A DNA stretch of 64,000 bases from Calvatia gigantea (GCA_025093985.1 JACAAK010000002.1:3286001-3350000), one strand, 5' to 3'. Positions 46,957-60,300 are shown, counted from the stretch's first letter. The notes: generated by a model not told the origin, from the sequence alone. Program-made: numbers and translations.

Positions 46957-49646
46957 TGGCGAAGAGACAAGGGGAAGTAGGGCTGGCTTTCTAAGTTATG
47001 GGCGCCTTGAATTGGTGCTGTGTTGTGACAAGTGAGTCATCCAACCAAAGGGGGGGAGAACAGCATCTTTGACATACAATAGTACCACGTCACACGAGGC
47101 TACTGCTTCTTGCTACGTTTGCGAGGAGAGGCTCTTGCTGGAATGGACCTGTATAAGAGGAGCGGAGCGGAGTATTGGCATTACAAATACCCAAGCAAAA
47201 GCAGATAAGCCAACTTGCTGCCTAGTAACTTGGAAAGTGCATGACCCCGGATAGAGTAGGTTGCTTTTCTTGAGCCTAGTACCAATGAACTAAGGGGGGC
47301 CAGGAAACACACAAATCCGGCCGTTGACGTCGAGGAGGGTACGAAACGTGTTATGCCAACGATTATTCTCGGAAGCGAGTCTCTTTGATTTTCCGTCTCC
47401 TCATGATCCCGAATTGTGACCGAATTTGTCATTGTCTTGTGATCCAAACATTGAGTGAACCCTAAACTCCGACTCAAGACCTATTCAAAGACCTCATCAA
47501 AGGCCTCCAGTTAGCCATCGGCAGGTTTATAAATATGCCAAACGACGTGCCAGTGTGTTTGAAGAATTTTTAACCCCGGCGCCTTTATCTATTCAGAGAT
47601 CGTCAACAGCCCTCAGTATTCCAACTTCCGCATTCCAACCAATGCCTGCCCGTGTAGCCATACAGGTAAATCATTGACCTCCTTGCAGGAAGGAATTTCT
47701 TCGTATCTCGAACCCTTACACGTTACGTCCAGCGTGATATTACCGCAGTTTCCACTCCTTATGGCTTTGGATCTTGCATCATATGGCGGGCCGTTTTGAT
47801 ATTAATCACAGAGAGTCCAAAGTTCGACAGCTGTGTTATGAGCCAGGGGTCTTGTCACCCAAGGGTGCCTATATTATAACGTGAAGTCGGCTGAACAATG
47901 CCGGAAGCGCCCTTGTTGGAATCAGCAAAAACATGAAACCGCCGTGATAAGGAGGAAACCCCTGCTCGTGGCCGGGCGCTTGAGACTTAAAAAATCCCCC
48001 CTCCTAGTTGCAACAAATGGTTGGGACAGAATTACCCGGAATCGACGCTCAACGAATGTGCCAGATCGGTTGCTTCTCTTCCAGGGTGAGGTAGTCCGCT
48101 CGCCAGAGTCGTGGGGCCACAGTAAATACATTCGTCCGGGGTTGGGGGCGGACGACCGTGAGCTCGGCTTGTAGCCAGAACTATCAAACGCCTCCCTCTC
48201 GAGGTCAAGGTATAAGCCGCAGTCCGAGGAAAACAGAACGACGATCGCCCGGTGGATATTTTTTGAAGAAAATACTGGTATCAGACTCGCAAGTGGGAAC
48301 TTCACTTACAAAATGGGTTCCAAGAGTTACATTGAAATACCAGGACGCCCCGACGAAATTTCGACATTGGATAGGAGAGAATCAATGGTCAGGGTGATGT
48401 GGGAGACAATTTGGTGATGTTAAATATGGGTAAGTTGACTTCACGAGGCAAACACGAGGCCGATGACGGAGGAGGTATTATATAGTTGATGGTGACAATC
48501 GCAACTTCTTATCATCCTTGGGTGTTTCTGAACCGGATAGCCGATCCTCAGTTGCATTCGGTGCACGAATAACCAATCAGAGCCCGGTAGCAGCGCCCGC
48601 CGACACACTCATCCAATCACGAGACCCTCTCAGTCAAGGGGGACAGTCCAAGTCGCTGCCAAAGAGAAGTTTCTGTAGCTTCCGTCAACCGCAGCAGACG
48701 TAACACTTCTGATTCAAATTTCATAGTTTTACCCCATTTCAAACCATTCTTTGATGCAGTACGCCACAGGGTAGTTGGTGTAGGTTTTTAGGTCTCCCCA
48801 TCGAGCGGGTACCTCGTTCCCCCACCTTAATTTTTACCCGGAGAGAAGCAGATGGTTTTCCTTCCTCGCGGCCATGCTTAACTACCACGCATCAAAGACG
48901 ACAGTCACGACGGATGGCCTAGGGTGCGCTTCACTGTGTTGACGCAATAAGTACTCGCGACCAACTCACTGAGTCAGAGGGGATGTTATTTTCTGGTGCC
49001 CTCTTACCTCTATTGACCGTTCGAAAACCCTATCAACATCAAAAACAACAGTATATCTTAACTTTCCTCTCGCGATACCCTCGGCACCAAAGACACCACT
49101 TGTCACAGGACCAATTACCAGGTATCACCGTGGAGTACTGAACACTATCGTCTCCCACCGCGAGTCAGTTAAGCTCAAATCTGTACCCGAACCTGGCCTC
49201 TCCATTACTTTCTTGGGTTTATCCCCCGCCGACGCCAGACCCCGCATCCTTCAGCACACCATTTCTTTAATCCTTCCAGGTGCGCCCTTTTTGTATACAA
49301 CAATTAAACCCTATTCCCTGGATTATGGAGGGTAGTCCACATCATTGGTTCACATTTCCCACTTGCCCGAATCAACCCTCGCGCCAACCTAGATCGATCA
49401 CTAATCTCATTCCTACAGCGCTCCTTTTTGAGCTTTGCGACTCACATTCGTGGTTCTGTCTGAAAAAGAGAAAGCGTAGTCTGATGTAACATCTGATTTT
49501 TGTGATCTGGAGGGTCGACATGCGGGAACACCGGCCGGTGGGCAGGCGCCCATTTGATTTTATGACTATGCACAATTCATATTTATATTTGGTCTACACG
49601 TGTGAGTAAGATCAGTCCTGACGCGTGCAACTACGAACAGTCTGAA
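46957..49646. other. Gene-poor 2.7-kb stretch, nothing recognised
   Basis: Only short frames on both strands, none with recognisable domains. No clear terminal repeats or transposase remnants were found by eye. Confidence 0.5.
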
Positions 49647-51807
49647 TCAAAAGTCGGAATTCCTAATTTTCCTAAACATAACCTTTGTCTTCATGCTCGG
49701 GATGGTGGATGTTTCTAGAATGATATTCGACGGCCGCTCCATAGATCCATTTTCTAATTGGACGTCGTAATTTAGAAGAATGTGGGCGAATATAGCCTTT
49801 ATCTCGCTTATCGCGAAGAAACGTCCAGGACTGGTCGGATGCGTATGAAAACTTTCGGCCAAATTCAAAGCTGAAGAACGCGGGAGGACGTACCACGCAT
49901 GTCGACCATATCCGAACACAAGATAATCCGGTGTCACGGAAACCATTTGGTATTTAGAACTTTCTGAGCCACCTTCTTCTCCGTCCGTGTTAACAAATCT
50001 AAAGCCCTTGAATGTATGCGCGTTCGGGAAGGTCGCCTAGTCCAGTTAATGTCCATTTCACCCTCCGTTATGTAAAACTCGGCGACACTAACCTTGTCTT
50101 TGTTTATTGCGTCATTAGCCACTCCGACCGAGGTACCAGCCGGGATGAGGGTTCCATCAGAAGTAACCCAGTCTCGTAAGATTTTGTAGGTCATTAACAC
50201 TGTACCCGACCGTAAGCGCCTCGGAGGATTCTGAGAAGACAGAGATCCGTACTGCTTCCCAAACTGTTCAACCTCTGAGATTCTTTTAGGAAACTATCTA
50301 TCTTGTGCATCTTCTGCATGGCGGCTTTCGTCCATCCGTGTTCTGCAACGACTGCCTCAGCCTCTTCGCGCATTGCGTCGACGTATTCGGGGTGTATGGC
50401 AAGGTCAAACAATGCTTGGGTAGTGGCCTAATTCAACGCCGTTTGAGCGAATAGAATTTAAGTGATGATGTAGCTGGTCATAACACACCATCGTAGTAGT
50501 ATGAATAGCCGAAAAGTTGACGGTCAAAACACGTATGGCTAGGTCCGGGATGGTATGTTGGTAATCTTGGGTGGCGGTTTCGAGCAACCAGCTGATTAAA
50601 TCGTTCTAGTCATCTCTTTAGATGCGAGGTTCCGCAGATCATGATCTATCCATACAGGTCTCTCAGGCCATTTTGGCCCGTGTTGTTTCTCTTGCGCAAG
50701 TCTCTCTTCAATGATAGGCCCAAGATATCGAATTGCCTCTTTAATGCTCGACGGTGCTCTCGTCAAATATTTCCCTGCTAATCTATTCAGCAATGGTTCA
50801 GTGAATGTTGCGGAACAAAGAAAACCGGAATAGCTACGGCTTTAAAAAGTCCGGGAAGAAGTTGATGATCCTGGCGCTTATGGCAACGTCAATGGTGAAT
50901 CTCTCGTTCAGCGAGCGATAACCTGGGTCTCGGCCTAATAAAACAAAATGTAAGTGACGTATGAAAATGGGTGGGGCCGCTACTGACAGAGTGGAAGACC
51001 AATAAAATATCTGTTATTGGCCCGACAGACAATATGCATAAGAATTTCATACGCGGGAACCGCAACCCAATCTGTTCTCGGCACCCGTCATTTAGCATGT
51101 AGAAGGTCATTACGACCACTTTGTTACCTTCTGCAAGTGGGATGTACTCTCCGAATGACTCGACAATTTCGTCCCGAATCTCATCAAATTTGCTAACCAG
51201 ATGGCGAGTTAACGGTGCACGGATAGTTGTTATGTGATAACAGTCATCTTCTGGCCTCCGCTGGAGAGTGTACTTGACATGCATAGCCTATCCGTTTGTT
51301 ATGTCCAATTCTGTGGTATCGGAGCATATGAATAGTGCGCACCTCGGCAACACCCTGCCTAAGAGATGCGACGTTCTCCGGGGCGTTCACCAGATCTTCT
51401 ATAAGTTCTGTCCCGGAAAGAATAACGACCCATCTTGATATTGTGGCTACTTTGAACGGCCGGCCACGATGCTGGGAGCGTTCGTTAAACAACAACAGGA
51501 TTGCAGAGGATTTGCTAACTCACCTGGTCGTAACCTCGCTGGATAAGTTCCCCTCCATGTCGCATCCATCTGAACGCTGTGATGTAGGAAGTCAAAAAGC
51601 CGGAATAGCCCACGGCTGGGATGGCATTCAACTGAAACAGGGGAGGAATGTCAGCAGATAAAGAAATTCTCGAATTGCCCAGCAACGCACCGGTGATTTC
51701 CTCGCCTGGAGATATTTCATGGCTGCATGCGCAACTATAATTGCACTCACAAAGTAAGTGATAATATCACGAAGTTTTAACCAGTCATAAGTCGGTAACA
51801 ACGCCAT
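49647..51807 (-). CDS. Cytochrome P450 monooxygenase, copy 1
   Basis: Haem-thiolate monooxygenase, probably ER-anchored. The gene is split into many short exons. ATG 51807 gives MALLPTYDWLKLRDIITYFV with an N-terminal hydrophobic anchor; then LNAIPAVGYSGFLTSYITAF, VATISRWVVILSGTELIEDL, DDCYHITTIRAPLTRHLVSK, IVCRANNRYFIGLPLC, AISARIINFFPDF, IHTTTM (I-helix region), FLKESQRLN (ExxR) and the PERF-like FKGFRFVNTDGEE. The haem loop FGYGRHAC-PGRFFA is interrupted by an intron exactly inside the cysteine codon (TG|T), with donor GTACGT. Stop at 49647. It resembles the agaricomycete P450s often named ent-kaurene-oxidase-like; the substrate is not predictable. No frame break was found in the segments checked. 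Confidence 0.85.
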
Positions 51808-52721
51808 TGCGGTCCCAAAGTATTAGGCAAGTCGCAAAGTCGTAGAATTCCTACAACGAGAGGTATATCAATCAAAACCAACCAAGACTCGCTATTGTCT
51901 TTATCCGAGACGTGCATGAGCTAGCAGGAGCGTCCAAGTGGTACCATTCCCAGGCTCCATTGTGGCGCTACACTACATTCTTCCGCTTAACCAACAAAGC
52001 GGTAACGGACCTGGAATGCTCGGCAAGCTCCGGTTTTCGAGGAGAAAGGCGAGGGCGTACTGTGATGAAGGAACCACGCCCAACGCGGCGCCAAATTTCT
52101 GTACGCCAAAAAACGCAAATTTTGGTAACATTGAGATAAGCCATAATGTGGAAGGACAACATGACGCATATTGGGCACGGGTGAGGGGCAGCCCTGCGGG
52201 GACCATGCCGTCAGGACCCAGGGATGCGGCCACACACTGGCAACCCACTCTGAGATTGATCCGTTGCCAGAGCTCCCCCAGAGCGCAATCTTGAAAGAAA
52301 CGTCTCGCCATAAAGCTTCCAGACCCTACTAACCCGAACTGGAGTCCTCTGGCGAGGAGGGCTGGAAAGCCCTGTCCGCCTACCAAAGAAACCCTCGCGT
52401 TGAAGTTTGCATTCTTTGCGATTACATTTGCCGGTTGAGCTTTCCGAGATAGAGCAGAGTAGCTAGTTCGAACTGGGTTTGTCAGACTAAGTTGACTTCG
52501 CTGCATAAGTAATTACGAATGCAAGTGTGAAGGATGAGTATCGTCTTGTAAATTGAATGTCCCCCCTTTGTAACTGCCAAAAGACCATTGCACTTAAGGC
52601 CCAGTGAAAAACGCGGAATAACCCCTTGGTTCTACCAATTGGAGATGAAAACCTTCACCCACGGCCGCGCAGACGGCGGACAACACAGTTTTACAACAAA
52701 GAGCGGAAAAAATAAACAGAT
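51808..52721. other. Spacer between the two P450 genes
   Basis: 914 bp. It contains open frames on both strands at about 51940-52500 (177 codons on the minus strand, 118 on the plus strand) with no recognisable domain; I do not call either a gene. Confidence 0.4.
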
Positions 52722-54849
52722 TTACAAAATAAGCCTCTTCCTGAACATTACCCTGGCCTTCGTGTTAGGGGACACTGAGGCCTCGAAGTACTGGTTCTCA
52801 GGGCGATCCATTGACCCATTCTCTAACTGAACGTCATAGTTGAGGAGGATATGAGCAAATATCGCTTTGATCTCGTTGACTGCGAAAAACCGCCCAGGAC
52901 TGCGCAGCGACGATCAATATATGGACTCGGTATCCTGCTTGCCACTCACCATGCATGGCGCCCATAGCCAAATGAAACCATGTTCGGGCTTATGAAGACC
53001 ATCTGGTGTTTAATGGCATTAAGTTCCCCATTACCGTCGTGCGATTCAAGCAAATCTGAACCCTTTGAAAGTCTTGGCATCGGGAAATGATAGCTGTCAG
53101 GAGTATATCAGAACTGCCTCGCAGACTGAGGACAAAGTATCGCAACCTCTTCCTTGTTCATTGCATCGCTGGCAACACAGAGAAGTGTCCCGGTGGGTAT
53201 GAGCGTCCCATCAGAGAGTGTCCAATTTTTGAGGGTTTTTCGACTTATGAGCACTCGAGAAAGATCAATAAGCTAGTTATGGTAATCTCGATTGAGGGCG
53301 GACTCACTACCGCTGAGGCTGTTTAATCTCTGAGATTCCTTCAAAAAACTATCAACCTTACGCATTTTCTGCATGGCAGCCTTCGTCCATCCATCCTCTG
53401 CAATGATGGACTCTGCTTCTTTACGCATGTCTTCTACGTATTCCGGGTGGACGGCCAGGTCATAAAGCGAATGTGTAAGGGTCTAAAGGTGGCTTCTTGG
53501 GCCTGAATCCAAGAACAGACGCAGGAAGGACAAACCATTGTACTGGTATGGATCGGCGCGAAGTTTATATTCAAAATGCGTAAGACCAGGTCACGGGTAG
53601 TATGATGGTGCTCCCGTGTTGCGGTGTCAAGTAACCAAGTAATGAGGTCGTTCTAGATGGACGTCAAATCGAGGATCAGCCTCTCAAATCCTGGTACATA
53701 CTGGTCTCTCAGCCCAGTCGGCTCCGTGTTCTTTCTGCACGAGTCTTACCTCTAAAGTTGCCCCAAGAAAATCGAGGGCCCGTTTCACGGCCTTCGGCAC
53801 AATTGTAATGTATTGACCCACTAATCTATATTGATAATTTAAGTGAGTACAACACCGAGAGAGAAGAGAGATATTTACGGCTTAAGAAAATCGGGGAAGC
53901 AGTTAATGATCCTCGCACTTGCAATAACATCGAGGGTGAAGGTTTCGTTGAGGGAACAATAGCCAGGGTCCCGACCTATTCATAGCAAGGGCGTCAAGAA
54001 CTAATGTGAACCTGGGGTGAAATGCTGGAACTTGCAGAGGGGGAGCCCAACAAAGTATCTGTTGCTCGCGCGGCATACGATACGCATAAGAGTGCTGTAC
54101 GCACGAATACCAGTCCAACCTGAGATTACAAAACAGTTCAGCCACAGTCTGTTGGGATGACCGAACATACTATGGAGTACCTTCTGTGGGAGGGATGTAC
54201 TCTTCGAAGGATTCAACAATTTCATCTCTGATATCTTCAAATCTGCTGGCTAAGTTGTGAGTGAGGGGGGATCGGACAGTCGCGATGTGATATGGGTCTT
54301 CATCTATATGACGTCCGAGGGTGTATTTATTTTGTGTCACCTTCAATACCTTCAGTTGGAGGCCCTTGCAGCAATCAGTTAAGATATATGACTACCTCAG
54401 TGACAGCCTGGCTGAAAGATACTACGTCCTCAGAGGCCTTACGGATATCCTCCATGTGTTGTTTCCCGCCAAGTACGACCACCCATTTTGAGATTGTCGC
54501 CACTTTGAATCCTTGGCAAGGATGCTGACAATATCATTAAACCATATCCAAGGGAACGAGCGAGCGGATCCCATACTTGATTGTACCCTTCTTGCAAAAG
54601 CTCCACCCCATGCCGGGTCCATTTAAGCGCCGTGATATAGGAGGTCAGGACCCCTGAGCGACCAACAGTTGGAATAGCGTTCAGCTGCAAACAGTCAAGG
54701 ATTGAGTGCACGGTACGGGAAAAAGGCCACGTACTGGGTGACCTCTTTGCCTTAAAATATTTCCATATACCATATGTCAGAGCAAGGATACACGATAGAC
54801 GTGCAAAAGCAGAAGATGGCTCTAGGCTAAGGCCCCATCGTGATATCAT
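52722..54849 (-). pseudogene. Cytochrome P450, copy 2 (probable pseudogene, one frameshift)
   Basis: Tandem paralogue of the gene at 49647, same exon order. ATG 54849 (MISRWGLSLEPSSAFARLSC), LNAIPTVGRSGVLTSYITAL, VATISKWVVVLGGKQHMEDI, DPYHIATVRSPLTHNLASRF, LMRIVCRASNRYFVGLPLC, then DPGYCSLNETFTLDVIASAR, DSFLKESQRLNSL (ExxR), TLKNWTLSDGTLIPTGTLL, and FGYGRHAC-PGRFFAVNEIKA with the haem Cys again split by an intron. The frame breaks between FKGFRFA and ESHDGNGELNAIKHQM (about 53042-53066, one base out). One intron (donor GCAAGT after CCCCTCT) is GC-AG. Stop at 52722-52724. It may be a recent pseudogene or contain a sequencing error. Confidence 0.75.
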
Positions 54850-55255
54850 GGTGTGAGGGGATGCAGTGAGGCTCAAATGCTGAAACCAAAGTTATATATG
54901 GGACGGGAAGGTACGGATTGGGCCAGACGACAAGGGAAGCGACATATTCGAAGGTATGGATCCACAGTCAGTAGAACCGCATGCAAAGTTGATGGCCTGA
55001 ATCCGTTGAATGGGTATTTGACCTGACGGTTCCAAAATAATAAAATGGTCCTCCAAGTTTGGTATTTGTGATTTGGGGATCGCAGTTTCTATAGTATTCG
55101 AGTCTTAGATCCTATGCTTCACGCAGATTGAACTTTTACCCAAGTCAAACACAATGATGACGACCACCCCGCGTGACGAGGCTATCTATCCGCGAGTACC
55201 ACTCAAGAGGAGAGGTATTTTATATTCTCAGCACATATATCGCGATTTGTAAGAA
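54850..55255. other. Spacer between P450 copy 2 and the copia element
   Basis: About 400 bp, nothing recognised. Confidence 0.5.
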
Positions 55256-55260
55256 GCAGG
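55256..55260. repeat. Target-site duplication GCAGG, left
   Basis: GCAGG directly abuts the LTR end here and again at 62900-62904. Five base pairs is the normal size for copia elements. Confidence 0.9.
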
Positions 55261-56621
55261 TATAGGAAAGATATGACGCGCAGGGCTAGGATAGACCTCA
55301 GTCGACGTGGAACGAGACTGTATTAGATTGTGTAATTACCTAGGATAGACTACGGAATGAGTTAGCTAGTGTGTACAATGGAGAACGATGGTTTGCTTAC
55401 CCTCAGTCGACGTGGAACGAGACTGAGGGTGTGCAAGGTATGATTAACGATCCCCAGACTATGCTGCGAGATAGGGGTTGCAGTCCAAGCTTCAAGCTTC
55501 AAGGCCCGTGATTCCTATGCTAACCGGAAGGTTGGAAAAGCCCCCCCGTTTCGAGCCATGCCTGGCGTTTGCTTCTTGGGAAAAGGAAACACCAGACGGC
55601 CTACTGGTATACAAGCCCTTTCAAGGTTCCTCTCAGACGCACTGTGTTGAGTGACGGTAGCGGTACCATCTCTGTTTATGCCCCACCCTGCTTTATTTCT
55701 CGGGAAACCAGTGGGTTGGACTTACTCCATTCGTTGTGCATCGCCACGGATTGAAGTTCGCTCCAATGCGAAGTATCGCAGTGAGAGTCAAGCTTCATGT
55801 AACACGGTTGTTTTCACTGTGGTCTATGCGCTTCCCAAGACCCTTGGCATTCTTTTCTTGGCATACGCCCTCCCCACAGCGGGGTTTAATATTTTGCTTG
55901 ATGGAATGGACAACACACAACATAACTCCTGGTAAATACTGTTTCCGGAGCGAGATACAGAGCACACATACTGGGTCGCCACACACCTTAGTCTCCGCGA
56001 GGCTTCGCACCCAGAGCTCACTCGTACCTAAAAACAAAACACATGTTAGCTGGAAGTGGGGGGTTAAAATCATACCAACTCCGCTGTGTTGAAGCAGCTG
56101 ATTTGGTGTTTTGACGACCCAGATACTTCTGCTGGCCGAGTTCACAGTTTTTGATCGTAAGAAAGAGGCAAAGATTCTGCATGCGAGGACTTGATCGTTG
56201 ATTGTGTTTTATTAATAATTTTCACTATATATATTGTTCCTTAATCAACGAACTCGACTGATCCCATCTCGGTGACTTCGACGTTTTGGGATGGTTCGGG
56301 CATATTCTCTGGTATTATAAATCATTACAGAGCTCAAAGTCAATTTGGTCGGCACTCGATGCATGCTTGTCTGAGTGGTCAGCACCTACTGTATGTAGCA
56401 GTTGTGGTGGCTGCTCCCGGTTTTGGGGAATACGGGGCCGTACGGAATGAGTTAGCTAGTGTGTACAATGGAGAACGATGGTTTGCTTACCCTCAGTCGA
56501 CGTGGAACGAGACTGAGGGTGTGCAAGGTATGAGGCCAGCGAATGAGTGTGATGTCACGTGATAGCGAAGTGATTATCTACTGTAAGAAAAAGATAACGG
56601 AAGTCTACCTATATTCCAACA
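55261..56621 (-). repeat. 3' LTR, interrupted by a 997-bp insertion
   Basis: 271 bp of LTR plus insertion 55444-56440 plus a second copy of 93 LTR bp (55351-55443 repeated at 56441-56533) add up exactly to 1361 bp. It starts (minus strand) TGTTGGAATATAGG and ends TTTCCTATA. Confidence 0.93.
55444..56440. repeat. Segment R, copy inserted in the 3' LTR
   Basis: Starts TTAACGATCCCCAGACTATG. Nearly identical to 63191-64000 (one mismatch noticed, at about 56216, in the roughly 810 bp available). Open frames of 94-118 codons occur on both strands but none is recognisable. Confidence 0.92.
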
Positions 56622-56630
56622 CACCCCCTT
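56622..56630 (-). other. Polypurine tract
   Basis: Minus strand AAGGGGGTG immediately before the TGTTGG start of the 3' LTR; primer for plus-strand DNA synthesis in LTR elements. Confidence 0.85.
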
Positions 56631-57375
56631 AGACTGAAGGTATGTGGAGACCTAGTTTAGAACGTAAATGAATGAAGTCTGGCTCCTTAAGAGCCTTAGT
56701 GAGAATATCGGCAGTCATTTCCTTGGTAGATAGAATAAAATGATGTTTGATGTCTATGTGCTTGGTCCTTCCATGAAAACGAGAGTCCTTGGTGAGATCG
56801 ATACTGCTGGTGCAATCCATATAGACAGTGATGGGAAGTGAAACGGGCATCTCCAGTTCAGCTAGAAGTTGAACCAACCATAATCCATACTTGACAGTGT
56901 AAGCTCCAGCCATGTATTCCCTCTCAGTTGATGAGTCCCCAACTGTAGGCTGTTTCTTACTGACAGTGATAATAGATTTATCACCCATCTGAAAGACACA
57001 ACCAGTGACAGCTCGACGATCGTCAGGGTCCTCAGCTCCAGATGCATCAGAATAGCCAGTAAGGGTCAGGTGACGATTATCCTTGGATTTTCCTCCCAAG
57101 ACTTGGACAATATCACGAGTACCAGCGAGGTATTGGAGTACATGCTGGGCAGCCTTCCAGTGCTTTGGTCCAGGGTTGGAGTTGAATTGAGCAAGGAAGC
57201 GAGCAGCAAATCCGATGTCTGGGCGAGAGATGAGCAATATCCAGGTGAGAGCTCCTACAAGTTCACAATAGGGAGTCTTGGCCATTTGCTGTTTCTCTTC
57301 CTTGGTCTGAGGTCCATCAGCCTTAGAGAGTTTACAGCCAGGATTGAGTGGGAGCGAGGTCGCCTTCAGGAGTGT
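56629..57375 (-). pseudogene. Copia RT C-terminal end and RNase H remnant
   Basis: Begins out of frame with the upstream integrase ORF: PLNPGCKLSKADGPQTKEEK, YCELVGALTWILLISRPDIG, LAQFNSNPGPKHWKAAQHVL, then RNase H segments LTLTGYSDASGAEDPDDRRA, STEREYMAGAYTVKYGLWLV, MDCTSSIDLTKDSRFHGRTK, HIDIKHHFI and the end ALKEPDFIHLRSKLGLH. The palm/YVDD part of reverse transcriptase, which should precede PLNPGCKLS, is absent. Confidence 0.9.
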
Positions 57376-60300
57376 GCTCAACAGCTTCGTGCTCAGGAAT
57401 TGTAGGAGGTAGTTGGTATTTGGAGGTTGGATTGTTGAGACGATTAGCTCGAGCTTCACATATTTTCTGACACTGTTTCTTGGCTTCGAATTCCTTAACT
57501 GCTTGTTCCTCATTGGCTTGTTTGATCCATGATGGTCGAGAGATTCGGGTAGTTCGTCGAGGCTCAGATGGATTAGGAATGGATGGAGGAGTGGTGAATG
57601 GAGGATCGGAAGGTATAGGAGATGAACGAGGGAGAGGCGAACCAGTCTCCTCAGGTATAGGGATGGAGTTAGGATGACTCCGAGAATGAGTGGGATCGTC
57701 GATGTTCACCCCCTCACTTGTGACAGGAGGCATAGATGTATCAATACCTGGATGGTTCACTGTCTCATAGACAATGACGTCCCGAGATACCTGAAATGAC
57801 CTCTTCGAAGGGATCCATATCTTCCACGAAGTGGAGGCAGGATCAAAGCCACAGAATACCCCTTCAATAGAGTGGGCATCAAGCTTTCCTCGTCGAAGTT
57901 CATGTGGTGTGCGAACATGGCAGCGTGATCCAAAAATTCGGAAGGCGGAGACACTGGGCTTCTCGTTGAAGAATGCCTGGTAAGGAGTGATGTGGTTGAG
58001 TGTCTTGGTTGGACTGCGATTACGAGCGTCGCTAGCATACTGGTGAGCTTCAGGCCAAAAGCCATCAGCCATACCAGCCTCCTTCAACATGGCGAGGGCA
58101 TGCTCATGAGTAGTACGATTGAATCGTTCGGCTACACCGTTTTGTTGAGGAGTGTGTGGAGCTGACATCTCGTGGGTGATACCCTTGTCCTTGAAGTATG
58201 ACTTGAGTGCATGTCCTGTAAATTCGCCACCGCGGTCTGATCGAAAATAGACCACTTTGTTGCCAATTCGGTTCTCGAGAGAGGTGATGAGGTCTCGGAG
58301 GTGTTGTCGAGCATCACTCTTCTGCTTAAGAAAGATCTTCCAGCCCATCCTCGAAAAGTCGTCAATGACAATGAGGACATGGTGGTACCCTTCAATAGAA
58401 GTGGAGAAAGGGCCTTGGAGATCGGCATGAAGGCGCTCAAGGGGTCGTTTCACTCGTCGCGAAGCTTGCTGAGGGAAGGGAGCTTGTGGATGCTTGCCGA
58501 GGGCACACCCTGCACATGCATTGAGTCGATCCGAGGTCTTGAGATCAAGCCTGGAGACCATCTGATGCTTAGCTAGGTGTCGGAGGTATTCCTCATTGAG
58601 GTGCCCAAGTCGGCGATGCCAGAGATCCAGTGACGATATGTCAGAGGAGATAGCAGCGAAGGCTAGCGAAGATGGAGGTGAAGTCTCAAGGGGATAAGAG
58701 CAGGTGAGGTGGTTTTTTTTTAATATCATGGCTTGCGCCAATTTATAACGCGGTGCCCGATCGCAGTCCGCGTAGCAGGTGAGGTGGTAGAGGCCATTTC
58801 GTTGGAGATGTCCTTCCATAACGATTTCGGCCTTCTTGTTAATTTGGACCAATCCCCCCTTCTTTCGAATTTCGAGGCCTTTTCGATCCATTCGGCTCTC
58901 AGAAATGAGGTTGTCGCGAGCATTGGGACAGTATTTGACATCGAGGAGAGTGACGACGCGAGCAGGGCGGCCTTTCACGGTGACGAGGAGCTCAATGTTC
59001 CCCACACCTGTGGAATGTAGCTGAGGGCCGTCGGCATTGATACCTCCAATAATATCGTTGCGAGGTGTGAATGTTGTGAATGCCAATCGTTGGTTACATA
59101 TGTGTGCCGTCGCACCGCTGTCGAGAATCCAAGTGTCCGATTTCGGCTGTGAGCTGGTGGTAGCCATATAGGCTGAGTCCCCAGCAAGAGAGTTCCCCCC
59201 ACTAGCCGTAGATCGATTGTCGTCCATAGTTTCATCAGCTTGAGCTTGATTAGCTCTGTGACGTGAGTTCCCTCCTTGTTTCCCCTTATTCTTCTTCTTC
59301 CTCTGGCGAGGTCCTTGACCTTCAGCCCCACCCCCTTTCGACCAACAGTCCTTCCAGTCATGACCCGAAATCTTGCAGTTCGTGCAGAAGGGTTGACCAG
59401 GTTGCTGAGTCTGATTTCGCCGATTATTGTTGTTGTTGTTCCTGGCCATAGAGCGGTATGCGAGAGCGGCAGTAGCCTGGTGATTCTTTCGAACACCATC
59501 CTCTTCGCGAATACGACGTTCGATTTCAGTGGCTGTGTAGTTTTCAGGTAGGCCAGCGAATACGTAGCTCCAGTTGGGTGGCATAGATAGGCGCAGGATA
59601 CAGGCGAAAAAATCGTCTCCGATGTCGCGTTTAATAGCCGCAATGTCTCGACGTAGTGTCTTCATCGTAGTGATGTGTGTGATAACATCCTCGCCGTCGA
59701 CGTATTTCGTTGTGATAAGGGTGCTCAGGAGCAGAGTCCAATCCATCATAGACTGTCCCGCGAATATAGATTGAGCTTCCCCCCACATATCGGCAGCGAT
59801 TTCGTGATAACCCAATTGTATCTGGATATCCTCCACCATGTTGGCTGAGAGTATGGCGCAGACAATAGCGTTTGTCCACGCCAGCGTAAGCAACAGCTTC
59901 TCCACAGTTTCTGGATGTCCTCGGCCGATGATCAACGCTTTGAGCGACTGGAGAGGAGCGAAGTCGGCTTTGAGCATGTAGCTGTAGATATACTTGGGAT
60001 CCCGCTGACCACTCTGGTAGGCAGGCTGAGGAGGAACAAGGAACATAGTATCAATCCTCATCCACTCCAGAGTGCACTGCGACCGTCTCAGGAATCTGAA
60101 GAGCGATTCACAAGGTGATTGATCGGATAGGATCTGGGAAATGCCAATGCCCGCCTCATATGAACTGAGCTTGAGCGTGTTCAGTTCCTTCGCTTTCAAC
60201 GAACACAGAAGAAGTTGGATAGACTTAGGAAGGCCTTGAAGGCTGAGGTGGGTCAGGAAGGGAAGGTGGACGTGTGTACGACGTCTAGGCGAAGCCGAAC

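Noticed and set aside
51973..52506. 177-codon minus-strand open frame between the P450 genes
   Set aside because: No recognisable domain, an equally open frame lies on the opposite strand, and no intron or start context supports it.
55795..56145. Open frames of 94-118 codons on both strands in segment R as a captured gene
   Set aside because: Neither strand gives a recognisable protein and both are short; kept only as an unidentified repeat.
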